From CAZOIA01 sp964579675 (GTDB lineage: Bacteria; Planctomycetota; Phycisphaerae; UBA1845; PWPN01), in NCBI GenBank assembly GCA_964579675.1, contig CAZOIA010000001.1, forward strand, positions 1 to 64,000: 64,000 nucleotides of DNA, written 5' to 3'. This document shows positions 27,262 through 35,629 of this stretch, one piece after another; within the stretch, counting starts at the first letter, position 1; each line of letters begins with the position of its first letter. The translations under genes and the position numbers were made by a program. The notes beneath the pieces were generated by a model that saw nothing but the letters and a program-made list of their open reading frames with translations, was not told the origin of the DNA and searched no databases.

Positions 27262-29499
27262 TCACAGCAACGACATCGGATCGACATCAATGACGGTGTG
27301 CCTGGATGACGGCGTGAGCACCTTCTCGTTTCGGAGCATCTCAAGGGTCCCCATCAATCGGCTGGCGTTGGCGGCCCGGATGAGGAAATCGTAGCGGTAC
27401 AGGTTTCGCAGTCGTCCGAGCGGCGCGGTCTGCGGCCCCAGCACGTCGGCGGGCAGGGACCGATCCGCCAGGTACTGGCGAATCTGGCCGGCAAGCTGGC
27501 GGGTCTGCTGGAGTGCCTGCGACTGGGTGCGATGCGAGACGACCAAGCGCGCCAGCCGGCTGAATGGGGGCCACCCGAGCCATTTCCGTATCGCCAACTC
27601 GTGCTCGGCGAACGACGGAAAGTCGTGGTTGGCGGCAGACTGCAGGGCAGCCGACAGGCCCGCCAGGCTCTGCACGATCACGTGACCGCCCACGTCAGAC
27701 CGGCCCGCCCGCCCCGCGACCTGGGTCACCATCTGGAACGTTCGTTCCGCCGCCCGAAAGTCCGGCACCGCCAGGGCGGTATCCGCGTTGATCACCCCAA
27801 CGAACGAGACGGCCGGAAAGTCCAGCCCCTTGGCGATCATCTGGGTGCCAACCAGAACGTCGATCCGGCGGGCGCCGAAATCGCGCAGCATCTGCTCGTA
27901 CTGCCCGACGCTCGTCATGGTGTCACTGTCCGCCCGGGCGACCCGGGCATCGGGGAACCTGGCCCGCACTTCCTCCTCTACCCGCTGCGTCCCCATGCCC
28001 CACCGGATCAGCGTCCCGCCGCAGGACGCGTCGCCGCAGCGCTTCGGCACGATGAGCTTCGCCGTGCAGTAGTGGCACATCGCTTTGCCGGTCGTCTTGT
28101 GGAATACCATGTTGACCCGGCAATTCGGGCAGACGACGGGGTTGCGGCACCGGCTGCAGACCAGGTAGCTCGCGTAGCCGCGACGGTTCAGCAGCAGCAC
28201 CGCCTGTTGACCTGCCGCCAGCACCTCCCGCAAACGCTCTTCCATGAGTCGGGACATCAGGTGCATGCCCTTGCGCTGCCTCTGCTCGATGTGCATATCC
28301 ACGAAATCGACCGCGGGCATCGGCAGCCCGGCGATGCGGTGGTTGAGGGTGATGCGCTCGAAGTGCGGCAACTTCTCGCAGTTGTGCCACGTTTCCAGGG
28401 AGGGCGTCGCGGAGCCGAGCACGATAGGGATCGACGCGAGCTGGGCGCGTTTGATTGCCACCTCGCGGGTGTGGAACCGCGGCGACTGCTGGTTCTTGTA
28501 GCTGGACTCCTGCTCCTCGTCCACCACGATCAGGCCGAGGTCCGGGCACGGGGCGAAGACCGCGCTCCGGGTCCCGATGACGACGCGCTTCTCGCCCCGG
28601 GCGATCGCCACCCACGTCAGCGAGCGCTGCGCGCCGGTCAGGCCGCTGTGCACAACGGCCACGTCCTGGAACCGGACCGCAAGCCGATCAACGATCTGAG
28701 TGGTCAGAGCGATCTCCGGCACGAGCAGGATCGCCTGTTTGCCGCGGGCCAGCGCCGCCCGAATCGACCGGATGTAGACCTCCGTCTTGCCGCTCCCGCT
28801 CACGCCGAACAACAGCACCACCCGGAGCCCGCCGTCCTCGGCGATGTTCCCGATGCGGTTGATGGCTGACTGCTGGTCGGGGTTCAACTCGAATTGCGGC
28901 TCCTGGCCGGGCCGATCGAAGTCGGGCGCCGGCGCCGGCTCGCGCCGCGTTTCCATTTCGATCACCGCCGCCCTCACCATCGCGGAGACGATGCCCTTGC
29001 TGACACCGGTGCGAGTGATCAGCGCCTCCAGCTCAAGTCCATCCGCCTGTTCGGCGAGCGCATCCACAACAGCTTGCCTTTTCGCCGAATGGGCTCTCCG
29101 CGGTTCGACGGCCGGGCCTTGCCCGCGATCAGTCCCCGCCGGCCGCGCCAGCCGAAGGACTCGCACCGTACGGAACCCGCTCTGCTTGCGGATGGACTCG
29201 GGCATCATGGCCGCCAGTGCCCGCCCGAGGGGGCAGCAGTAGTACCGCGACATCCACCGCCCCAGTTCGATCAGTTCGTCGCCGAGGAGCCGGTGTTCGT
29301 CGAGCACGTCGGCCACCGGCTTGAGCGTAGAAGTCCAGGGTTCGCGGGCCAGCGTGACGCAGAAGGCGGGCTGCGGTTTTCGACTCCTGCCGAAGGGCAC
29401 CAGCAGGCGCTTGCCCGGCTCGACGCGGTCGGCCAGCTCGTCCGGGACGGCAAAGCTGTACTCCCCCTCTATCGCCGCCACCATGGCTACGCGAGCCAC
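27262..29499 (-). CDS. priA: primosomal protein N' (replication restart helicase PriA)
   Basis: PriA reloads the replisome at stalled forks. The N-terminal 3'-end-binding domain begins VARVAMVAAIEGEYSFAVP. The helicase core has Walker A GVSGSGKTEVY (about residue 230) and the Walker B variant DEEQESSYKNQQSPRFHTRE. The paired zinc sites are complete: CSRCRNPVVCPNC followed by MCHYC and CGDASCGG. C-terminal helicase motifs (GTQMIAKGLDFP, QVAGRAGR) are intact. The GTG at 29499 gives 745 residues with GAGGGG close upstream. ATG 29484 (740 residues) or ATG 29631 (789) are alternatives; the open frame continuing to 29883 is not coding. Walker B reads DEEQ rather than the usual DEEH. Confidence 0.93.
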   Translation of the reverse strand: MARVAMVAAIEGEYSFAVPDELADRVEPGKRLLVPFGRSRKPQPAFCVTLAREPWTSTLKPVADVLDEHRLLGDELIELGRWMSRYYCCPLGRALAAMMPESIRKQSGFRTVRVLRLARPAGTDRGQGPAVEPRRAHSAKRQAVVDALAEQADGLELEALITRTGVSKGIVSAMVRAAVIEMETRREPAPAPDFDRPGQEPQFELNPDQQSAINRIGNIAEDGGLRVVLLFGVSGSGKTEVYIRSIRAALARGKQAILLVPEIALTTQIVDRLAVRFQDVAVVHSGLTGAQRSLTWVAIARGEKRVVIGTRSAVFAPCPDLGLIVVDEEQESSYKNQQSPRFHTREVAIKRAQLASIPIVLGSATPSLETWHNCEKLPHFERITLNHRIAGLPMPAVDFVDMHIEQRQRKGMHLMSRLMEERLREVLAAGQQAVLLLNRRGYASYLVCSRCRNPVVCPNCRVNMVFHKTTGKAMCHYCTAKLIVPKRCGDASCGGTLIRWGMGTQRVEEEVRARFPDARVARADSDTMTSVGQYEQMLRDFGARRIDVLVGTQMIAKGLDFPAVSFVGVINADTALAVPDFRAAERTFQMVTQVAGRAGRSDVGGHVIVQSLAGLSAALQSAANHDFPSFAEHELAIRKWLGWPPFSRLARLVVSHRTQSQALQQTRQLAGQIRQYLADRSLPADVLGPQTAPLGRLRNLYRYDFLIRAANASRLMGTLEMLRNEKVLTPSSRHTVIDVDPMSLL

Positions 29500-29737
29500 C
29501 GGCCCCTCACGCACCTCCGGTGACTCGAGCCATAACGATGCACCGGGCTTCTCAGATAAACGTGCCACTTCTCGTCCGGGCTCAAACCGCCGACCAGAGG
29601 TTGCCAACCACAACCGCGTATGGTGTCTCATCCCTGCATCCGCAGGGACGGTGAACTCGCGGAGTATAATCCAGGTCGAAGCGAATGGTCCAAGACAGGC
29701 ACGTGGGCCGCTTCCCACCCGGACGCTACGCGCTGCC

Positions 29738-29765
29738 CTGCGGGCTCTCAGCCCACGCGGCCCGA
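29738..29765. repeat. REP-like hairpin overlapping the apgM stop
   Basis: CCTGCGGGCTCTCAGCCCAC, followed by GCGGCCCG, closely resembles the REP-like units at 55806-55960. The stop codon and last four codons of apgM lie inside it, so the element may have replaced the original 3' end of that gene. Confidence 0.55.
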
Positions 29766-30947
29766 CTTGAGGAAGTACTCCATCAGCTCGTGGCCCGGGT
29801 CGATGTGCAGGCCGCTTTCCCTGCCCTGCGCCTCGGTGAAGGCCGTGGTGCGGTCGGCCGCGATCCCCGAGCCGGCCATGCAAAACGGAGGCGGCGTCGC
29901 GGTGTGTGTCCGCTTGAGCACCGGCGTCGGGTGATCCGGCAAACAGAGTACTCGCCAGGTGTCAAAGCTCCGCAGCTTCTCTAACACCGGGCCGACCACG
30001 TGCTCGTCGATCTGCTCGATTGCCTCCACCTTGGCCGGCGCGTCGCCGTTGTGACCCATTTCGTCCGGTGCCTCGACGTGAACCACGATAATGTCCACGT
30101 CGTCGAGGCCCGCCGCTGCCGCCTGGCCCTTGCCGCGATAGTTGGTGTCGAGGTAGCCGGTTGCCCCCTCCACCTCGATCAACCGCCAGCCGATACTCAG
30201 GGAAATCCCGCGAATCAGGTCCACCGCGGTAATTGCCGCCCCGCGCAGGCCGAAGCGATCCTTGAAGCTGGACAGTTTGGGCATTGGCCCCTGGCCCCAC
30301 AGCCAGATGGATGTCGCGGGGTTCTCGCCGAGATCCTGCCGGACCTGGTTTACCTCGTGCGACTCCAGCACGGCCCGCGACCGTTCCATCAACGCCCGGA
30401 CCTCCTCGCTGCCCTTACCCGTGGGCAGGTAACCCGCCACCGGTTCGCCGGGGATATCGTGCGGCGGCGTGCACTTGACCTTCATCCAGGAGGCATCCTT
30501 CATCGTCACGAGATGCCGGTAGCCGACGCCGGCGTGGAACCGGACCCGCTCGTCGCCGAGCTCGGCCTGAAGATCGGCGATGAGCTTGTCCGCTTCCGGC
30601 TGGGATATGTGACCAGCGGAGAAGTCTTCCATTACGCCGTCCACGATCGTGACCAGATTGCACCGGAACGCCAGTTCATCCGGCCCAAGCGAGATCCGCT
30701 TGGCCATCGCCTCGAGCGGGGCCCGACCGGTATAGCAGGCCTTCACGTCGTAGCCGATGACGCTCAGCGTGGCCACGTCACTACCGGGCGTGAACCCCTC
30801 CGGCACCGTCCTGACCGTCCCGACCCGACCATTGGCGGCAATCCAATCCATGTTGGGTATCCGGGCCGCCTCCAGAGCCGTCCGACCGTCAAGATCAGGA
30901 ATGGGCTCATCAGCAGCCCCGTCGGGCAGTATCACTGCATACTTCAT
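29748..30947 (-). CDS. apgM: cofactor-independent phosphoglycerate mutase, archaeal type
   Basis: A 399-residue enzyme of the alkaline-phosphatase superfamily that interconverts 3- and 2-phosphoglycerate in glycolysis and gluconeogenesis (EC 5.4.2.12). The start MKYAVILPDGAADEP, the metal-binding DGAAD, the Ser-nucleophile region FTPGSDVATLSVIGYD and the C-terminal HVEAPDEMGHNGD and LPDHPTPVLKRTHT motifs are all characteristic of the archaeal-type ApgM rather than the bacterial GpmI. Length is normal. It stands alone on the minus strand, 248 nt upstream of priA. The last residues fall within a REP-like element. Confidence 0.93.
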   Translation of the reverse strand: MKYAVILPDGAADEPIPDLDGRTALEAARIPNMDWIAANGRVGTVRTVPEGFTPGSDVATLSVIGYDVKACYTGRAPLEAMAKRISLGPDELAFRCNLVTIVDGVMEDFSAGHISQPEADKLIADLQAELGDERVRFHAGVGYRHLVTMKDASWMKVKCTPPHDIPGEPVAGYLPTGKGSEEVRALMERSRAVLESHEVNQVRQDLGENPATSIWLWGQGPMPKLSSFKDRFGLRGAAITAVDLIRGISLSIGWRLIEVEGATGYLDTNYRGKGQAAAAGLDDVDIIVVHVEAPDEMGHNGDAPAKVEAIEQIDEHVVGPVLEKLRSFDTWRVLCLPDHPTPVLKRTHTATPPPFCMAGSGIAADRTTAFTEAQGRESGLHIDPGHELMEYFLKSGRVG

Positions 30948-31357
30948 GGCGTGTGCAATCTCGGTCTACGAAGCCATCGGCCATCAGCGCTGACTGGCGG
31001 ACTACCATTACCACAGGCACTCAGGCCTTGGTGGCGTCCGCCCGGCGATTGGCGGACCATGGTACGCCGCAGGGCCTAACTTGTCACGGAGCCGCCACTT
31101 GTGCGGGCGGTGAGGGGAATGTCTGGTCGTTCGGCCCGGTGATCCGGCGGCCCCCGATGCCCCTCGGGGTCTGCGGCCCTGTTGGGCCATCCCACCATCT
31201 CGCCGTCCATCTCCCGCCATGCCGCGGCGCCTTCCATCCTCTTTTTCTGTACTTTCCGCCTCGTTCCGACGTGCTCCACTCGCCGGCTATCCCCTTTCCT
31301 ACCCATTTCCTCGGCCCTGACCCCCAGTACCCCCCAAAAAAAGGCGCAAGAAAGCTA
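30948..31357. other. intergenic region between apgM and the GntR operon
   Basis: A divergent intergenic region of about 410 nt. Its left part must contain the apgM promoter, though I see no clear consensus there. The middle is GC-rich with small inverted repeats and no gene. The right end turns AT-rich just before the promoter at 31358. Confidence 0.5.
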
Positions 31358-31385
31358 TTGACATAGTACAATAGTGAACTATAAT
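31358..31385 (+). promoter_or_regulatory. consensus sigma70-like promoter of the GntR-stomatin operon
   Basis: TTGACA at 31358-31363, a 16-nt spacer, and TATAAT at 31380-31385: both hexamers are perfect consensus matches. The region is strikingly AT-rich against its GC-rich surroundings. Transcription would start near 31392, 27 nt before the GntR start codon. Confidence 0.8.
31371..31382. promoter_or_regulatory. candidate operator overlapping the -10 box
   Basis: ATAGT-GA-ACTAT is an interrupted palindrome immediately upstream of and overlapping the -10 hexamer, with a further ATAGT nearby (31387-31391). GntR/YtrA-type regulators bind short palindromes and commonly repress their own operons, so this is a plausible autoregulatory site for the gene that follows. 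Confidence 0.45.
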
Positions 31386-31418
31386 AATAGTGTAGACTCT
31401 GATTTCCCGGGAGCTGCC

Positions 31419-31814
31419 ATGGCCCTGCCGATCAAGATAGACAAGCACAGTGGGATCCCGATCTACATCCAACTGGGGGAGCGGATCCGGCTCCTGATTC
31501 ACGAGGGCAGCCTCAAGGTAGGCGACGCGATGCCCACCGTGCGGAGCCTGGCCGTTTGGCTGGGAATCAACGCCAATACCGTGGCCCGGGTCTATCGCGA
31601 GTTGCAGGCCGACGGCCTGCTGAGGCTTGAGCGCGGCGTCGGGACGTTTGTGGCCGACGTGAGCGGGAGCCGGACGCCCGAATCTGACTTCAGGCAAGTG
31701 GAAGAGAAGGTGATGGAGGTGATCCGGCTCGGGAAACGGGCTGGCATGAGTGCGGCGGAAGTGTCCCAATTCATCGAAACGCGATGGCAGGAGGTTGACG
31801 ATGTTTCTAGGTAG
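31419..31814 (+). CDS. GntR-family transcriptional regulator, YtrA subfamily
   Basis: A 131-residue regulator: an N-terminal winged helix (about residues 8-76, with PTVRSLAVWLGINANTVARV as the recognition helices and GVGTFV as the wing) and a short helical C-terminal dimerisation tail. The lack of a large effector-binding domain places it in the short YtrA group, which usually controls neighbouring membrane or transport genes. The ATG at 31419 follows a consensus promoter by 33 nt. Its last 14 nt overlap the stomatin-like gene, which has AGGAGG within the regulator's coding sequence, so the two are co-translated. It probably represses its own operon. Confidence 0.88.
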   Translation: MALPIKIDKHSGIPIYIQLGERIRLLIHEGSLKVGDAMPTVRSLAVWLGINANTVARVYRELQADGLLRLERGVGTFVADVSGSRTPESDFRQVEEKVMEVIRLGKRAGMSAAEVSQFIETRWQEVDDVSR

Positions 31815-32685
31815 CTTCAACAACATCGTGGCACTGGCGATCCTCGGGGCAGTGCTGTTGATCAGTTGTGCGGTTGGGTACTTCGGTGAGTCACCGACGG
31901 CAGGGTGCGTTGTCTTCGCCGTGGGCCTGGTGGTGTCGGCTTCGCCGCGCATGATCAACGAGTGGGAGCGCGGCGTGCTGCTCCGGCTGGGCAGGTTTCA
32001 GCGCGTCCTCAAGCCCGGCATCGTGTGGGTGATCCCGGGGGTTGACCAGATCGTAGCGATGGTGGACATGCGGATCCGCTCGACGCCCTTCTCAGCGGAG
32101 AAGACTCTGACCAGGGATACCGTGCCCGTGGACGTGGATGCGGTGCTGTTCTGGGTGGTCACCGACGCCCAGCGGGCGATCCTCGAGGTCGAGAGGTACG
32201 AGCCGACGGTGAGCTGGGCGGCCCAGACCACGCTGCGCGACGTCATCGGCAGAACGGAACTGGGGCGAATGATCTCGGACCGAGAAGGACTGGACCAGGA
32301 ACTGCAAAGAATCATCGACGCCAAGACGGGCGAATGGGGGGTCACGGTGCAATCGGTCGAGATACGGGATGTCAGGATTCCCGGCGCGCTGGAGGATGCG
32401 ATGAGTCGCAAAGCCCAGGCCGACCGCGAAAAGGAGGCCCGCATTATCCTGGCCCAGGCCGAAGAGCAGGTGGCCCACGAAATGGCCAAAGCCGCCCGCG
32501 TGTACCAGGCGGAGGACACGGCCATGCAACTCCGCGCGATGAACATGACCTACGAATCAATCAAGGAGAAAGGGGCACTTATGGTCGTTCCATCTGGCAT
32601 GGCCGATTCGATGAACCCCGGCATCGTGGGCCTGGCGGCGGCATTCCGGGGCGGACTGTCGCCGAAGGGAGGTGACAGCGCATGA
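31801..32685 (+). CDS. stomatin/prohibitin-like SPFH (band 7) membrane protein
   Basis: A 294-residue slipin-type protein. Two hydrophobic stretches at residues 8-25 and 33-48 anchor it in the membrane, followed by the SPFH domain (INEWERGVLLRLGRF to about residue 210) and a helical, Ala/Glu/Lys-rich C-terminal segment (AQADREKEARIILAQAEEQV) that drives oligomerisation. Such proteins organise membrane microdomains and regulate membrane proteases; many bacterial ones pair with an NfeD protease, but none is present here. The start has AGGAGG seven bases upstream and overlaps the GntR gene by 14 nt. Confidence 0.9.
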   Translation: MFLGSFNNIVALAILGAVLLISCAVGYFGESPTAGCVVFAVGLVVSASPRMINEWERGVLLRLGRFQRVLKPGIVWVIPGVDQIVAMVDMRIRSTPFSAEKTLTRDTVPVDVDAVLFWVVTDAQRAILEVERYEPTVSWAAQTTLRDVIGRTELGRMISDREGLDQELQRIIDAKTGEWGVTVQSVEIRDVRIPGALEDAMSRKAQADREKEARIILAQAEEQVAHEMAKAARVYQAEDTAMQLRAMNMTYESIKEKGALMVVPSGMADSMNPGIVGLAAAFRGGLSPKGGDSA

Positions 32686-32775
32686 GCCCACTGCCGACAG
32701 GCGGCGATCTGCGTACGGTTCGGATACCTGGCGCCCCCGACTTGCCCGGCGCTCGGGCCTGGGTGGCGGGGCAAA

Positions 32776-33630
32776 CTAACCCTCAAGCGGCGGAGGGTTG
32801 GCCGGGTCAACCTTCCTCACGCCGAAACGCCGAAGCCAGACGCAATAGTTCTCTGCGTCCGAGGCCCGATTCTCCAGTGGCAGCTTCATGCTGTGGCCGT
32901 CCAGGAAGCCCCCGTTGGTGAACCGGTTGAGGTGCATTTTGCGGGCTACGCGACGAGGACCTGGTTCGTCCGAAACATTCGTCGTGCCCATACCCTGGGG
33001 AAGCTGGTCCGCAATCCAAACGTCCATCGCATCAATGCCGTTCGCGCCAGTCTGCCAGGCGCCGGACTTCCAGTTCTCCCGGCCCTCCTGGAGCGTCACA
33101 TCCGAACCCCCGCCCACGTTCTTGTCCTCCCTCGCCGCGTCGAGGATGTAAACCCACTCTGCGGGGCGCTTGATGGACGCCAGCTTCGTATACTTCTGCT
33201 CCAGCCAACCTTCGTCCGGATCAGGCCCGTCCGGAGCGAGAGCGTTTACAACGTAATCAACGAACGGGAAAGGCAGCATCTTGACCCGTTCGGGGCATTG
33301 GAAGCTCGCCCATTTGTCTACCTGCAACTCATTGATATTGTGGTAGAACGTCTTGTCTCCGAATGTTCGGGCGACCAGCCGGGTCCAGTGCACCTCCCAC
33401 GGGCTGGCACCGCGCGGAAAGACGCCCTTCCACGCGACCGCGTATTCCTCCGTGGCAACAGAGAACTGGTGTAGATTGCTCAGGCATTGGGTATTCCTTG
33501 CCTGGGCCCGGGCCCGGGCCAGGGACGGCATCATGATGGCCAGCAACAAGGCGATAATCGCCACCACCACCAGCAGCTCGATCAACGTGAAGCCCCTTAC
33601 CAGACGGCTCGGCGACGACGTGACGTACAT
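32776..33630 (-). CDS. prepilin-like secreted protein, tandem paralogue 1
   Basis: A 284-residue protein with a type IV prepilin N-terminus, RGFTLIELLVVVAIIALLLA at residues 12-31: a short basic leader, the G/F cleavage site and Glu at +5. The body is a planctomycete DUF1559-like region ending in a conserved ARKMHLNRFTNGGFLDGHS segment. These proteins are abundant in planctomycetes and are thought to form pseudopilus-like surface structures or to be secreted. The next gene upstream (33822-34778) is a paralogue with the same leader and C-terminal segment. The start ATG at 33630 fits the leader length. Confidence 0.85.
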   Translation of the reverse strand: MYVTSSPSRLVRGFTLIELLVVVAIIALLLAIMMPSLARARAQARNTQCLSNLHQFSVATEEYAVAWKGVFPRGASPWEVHWTRLVARTFGDKTFYHNINELQVDKWASFQCPERVKMLPFPFVDYVVNALAPDGPDPDEGWLEQKYTKLASIKRPAEWVYILDAAREDKNVGGGSDVTLQEGRENWKSGAWQTGANGIDAMDVWIADQLPQGMGTTNVSDEPGPRRVARKMHLNRFTNGGFLDGHSMKLPLENRASDAENYCVWLRRFGVRKVDPANPPPLEG

Positions 33631-33821
33631 GACTCGGTCCTCCGTGGCACGAGGGTGGATCAGACCTACCCATTAAATACTACGCCCGGCAGCCCGGCGC
33701 GTCAACCGGGCCAGGCATATACTGAGCCGGAAAAAGTTCGTCTGCTGCGCCAGAACACAACAGGAATGCCCTATCCCAGGCCGGGGGCGGGAACCGACTT
33801 CACACCGTAGCAGGGAAGTCG

Positions 33822-34778
33822 CTAGTAAAGATCCGGGTCTTCCATGGCGATCCTCAGGGCATCCTTGACCCCGAAGGACTTGAGCCAGTAGGCGTAATTC
33901 GCGACGTGGTTTGGACCGCCGCCGCCGTCGGTCCGGTTGGCCAGTGGGATCTTGTCGGCGTGGCCATCCATGAAGGTTGCGTTGGTGAACCGGTTGAGGT
34001 GCATCTTGCGGGCGGCGCGACGATAGCCGACGTCATCCGAGATGTTGTACTTCTCGGCATCACCCCATCCGCCCGCAGTGGGGCGCTTCCCCTCGGGCAG
34101 GTGGGCGCCCTTCCACACGTCCATCACCCCGAGCGCGCCCGAGCGCTGATTGATCCAATTCTCGTGGGCCTCGCCAACGGAAGCGGCCGTTGCGAAACCC
34201 TGGCACTTGTCCTCTTTCTCCGCCTCGGTGAGATAGATCACCTCGGCCGGCTGCCGGTAGATGCTGATCTTGGAAAGCGCTCTCGTTGCGTCGTCGAAAT
34301 GGCGAATCTGCTCCCACGTCCCAGTGGCATCGGGCATGCTGCCGGGCCCACTGGCCCGGGGTCCTTCGGGATCCATCGAGTTGACCACGTAATCCAGAAA
34401 TGGACTTCTCAGCGTGCTGGTCCGCTCGGGGCAATGAAAGATCTCCATCCTGTCTACTTGAAGGTCGTTGACATCGAAGGTGCTGGGCACGCTCTTGATC
34501 AGACCCAGTTTTCGCGCCACCTCGACCGTCCAATTAGTGCGGTCGCCGTCGTTGCAGGCCCGCGGGAGCACGTCCTTGTGCTCGATGGCGTGCTGGTACA
34601 TCACCGCCCCGAACTGATGAAGATTGCTCAGGCACGCCGCGTGGCGGGTCTGGGCCCGGGCCCGGGCCAGCGAAGGCATGAGGATAGCCAGCAACAGGGC
34701 GATGATCGCCACCACCAGCAGGAGCTCGATCAAGGTGAACCCTCGCGCCCGACGTGCTACCGACGACCCAGGGAACAT
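33822..34778 (-). CDS. prepilin-like secreted protein, tandem paralogue 2
   Basis: A 318-residue paralogue of the neighbouring gene. RGFTLIELLLVVAIIALLLA at residues 12-31 is the prepilin cleavage and membrane helix, and ARKMHLNRFTNATFMDGHAD near the end matches the paralogue's C-terminal motif. ATG 34778 has GGAGGAG about seven bases upstream and gives a normal short leader, so the open frame further upstream is excluded. The gap to the next gene is about 190 nt, so the two may be transcribed separately. Confidence 0.86.
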   Translation of the reverse strand: MFPGSSVARRARGFTLIELLLVVAIIALLLAILMPSLARARAQTRHAACLSNLHQFGAVMYQHAIEHKDVLPRACNDGDRTNWTVEVARKLGLIKSVPSTFDVNDLQVDRMEIFHCPERTSTLRSPFLDYVVNSMDPEGPRASGPGSMPDATGTWEQIRHFDDATRALSKISIYRQPAEVIYLTEAEKEDKCQGFATAASVGEAHENWINQRSGALGVMDVWKGAHLPEGKRPTAGGWGDAEKYNISDDVGYRRAARKMHLNRFTNATFMDGHADKIPLANRTDGGGGPNHVANYAYWLKSFGVKDALRIAMEDPDLY

Positions 34779-35014
34779 AACTCGCTCCTCCGCCGTGGGG
34801 AGATTGCCGAAGCCAATCTTGTCTCCATCCCACGACCGCCGGTTCCCGGTCGCGGCCAGCATCGCCACCTTGCCGGGCCGCCCTGACCCGGCAAGACGGC
34901 GGCCTCTCAACAGTAGCGCCCCCCGAGAAGCCGGCCACCGACTTGACTACTGCCGTACGCGCTTCCCTTGGCGTAATGGCTGAACAAGCTATCGAGGAGC
35001 GTCAACCCTTGGGA

Positions 35015-35485
35015 TCACCCCGCGCTCGGGAAGAACAGCCTCGTCCCGACGTCCTCGTCGAACCCGCGGCCGAACTTGACCTCGAGCACCTCCTGCATGA
35101 TTACGTCGGCGGTGGTCGTGACGGGGGCGGTGCCGGCCTCGAGATGCCCGCCGTGCGTATGCCCGTTGCTGTCCACGAAGCTGATGTGCAGGTGCGGCTC
35201 GATCGACCCGTCCTCCAGCTCGCAGATCATGCCCTGGGCACCGCAGATCGCGATCGGGCCGGTCAGCTCGATCTTCTTGGCGACCACGCCAACCGGGCTC
35301 TCTTTCGACGGTTTTGCCACCTCGATGACGGCCTTGTCCACCCCCCCGATGATCACAGGAATGTAAGCAGCCTTGATCCCATTGGCCTCGGCCAGCTCCT
35401 TCAGCCCGGTGAGCAGATCCGTTCCCGGCTTGAGCCTGGCCACGATGCATCGCCCCGATTTCCCGATAGCAGAGTAATATGCCAT
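35015..35485 (-). CDS. PPC/DUF296-domain protein
   Basis: A 156-residue single-domain protein. The PPC fold is recognisable from KPGTDLLTGLKELAEANGI near the N-terminus and the His-rich motif PHLHISFVDSNGHTHGGHL near residues 102-120, which binds a metal in structures of this family. In bacteria these trimeric proteins have no settled function; plant relatives are fused to AT-hook DNA-binding motifs. ATG 35485 (MAYYSAIGKSGR) is chosen over an upstream in-frame start. It is transcribed divergently from the alcohol dehydrogenase. Confidence 0.85.
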   Translation of the reverse strand: MAYYSAIGKSGRCIVARLKPGTDLLTGLKELAEANGIKAAYIPVIIGGVDKAVIEVAKPSKESPVGVVAKKIELTGPIAICGAQGMICELEDGSIEPHLHISFVDSNGHTHGGHLEAGTAPVTTTADVIMQEVLEVKFGRGFDEDVGTRLFFPSAG

Positions 35486-35629
35486 TGTTCTTTGTCGTCC
35501 AGGCGGTACTTGGTCTCGCCCAAAGCCAACTCGGGGGCTCGTCAAAAGCCCGCCCGGGGCCGCTAGAACCACCGCTCAAGGCTCGTTAAAAGCAGCCAGC
35601 CGAAAGGCCCCGGCCGCCGGCGCTTTATT

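Noticed and set aside
27532..28869. A long plus-strand open frame of about 445 codons opposite priA
   Set aside because: It is antisense to highly conserved PriA motifs, rich in His/Arg/Pro/Ala as expected from the complement of GC-rich coding DNA, and resembles no family.
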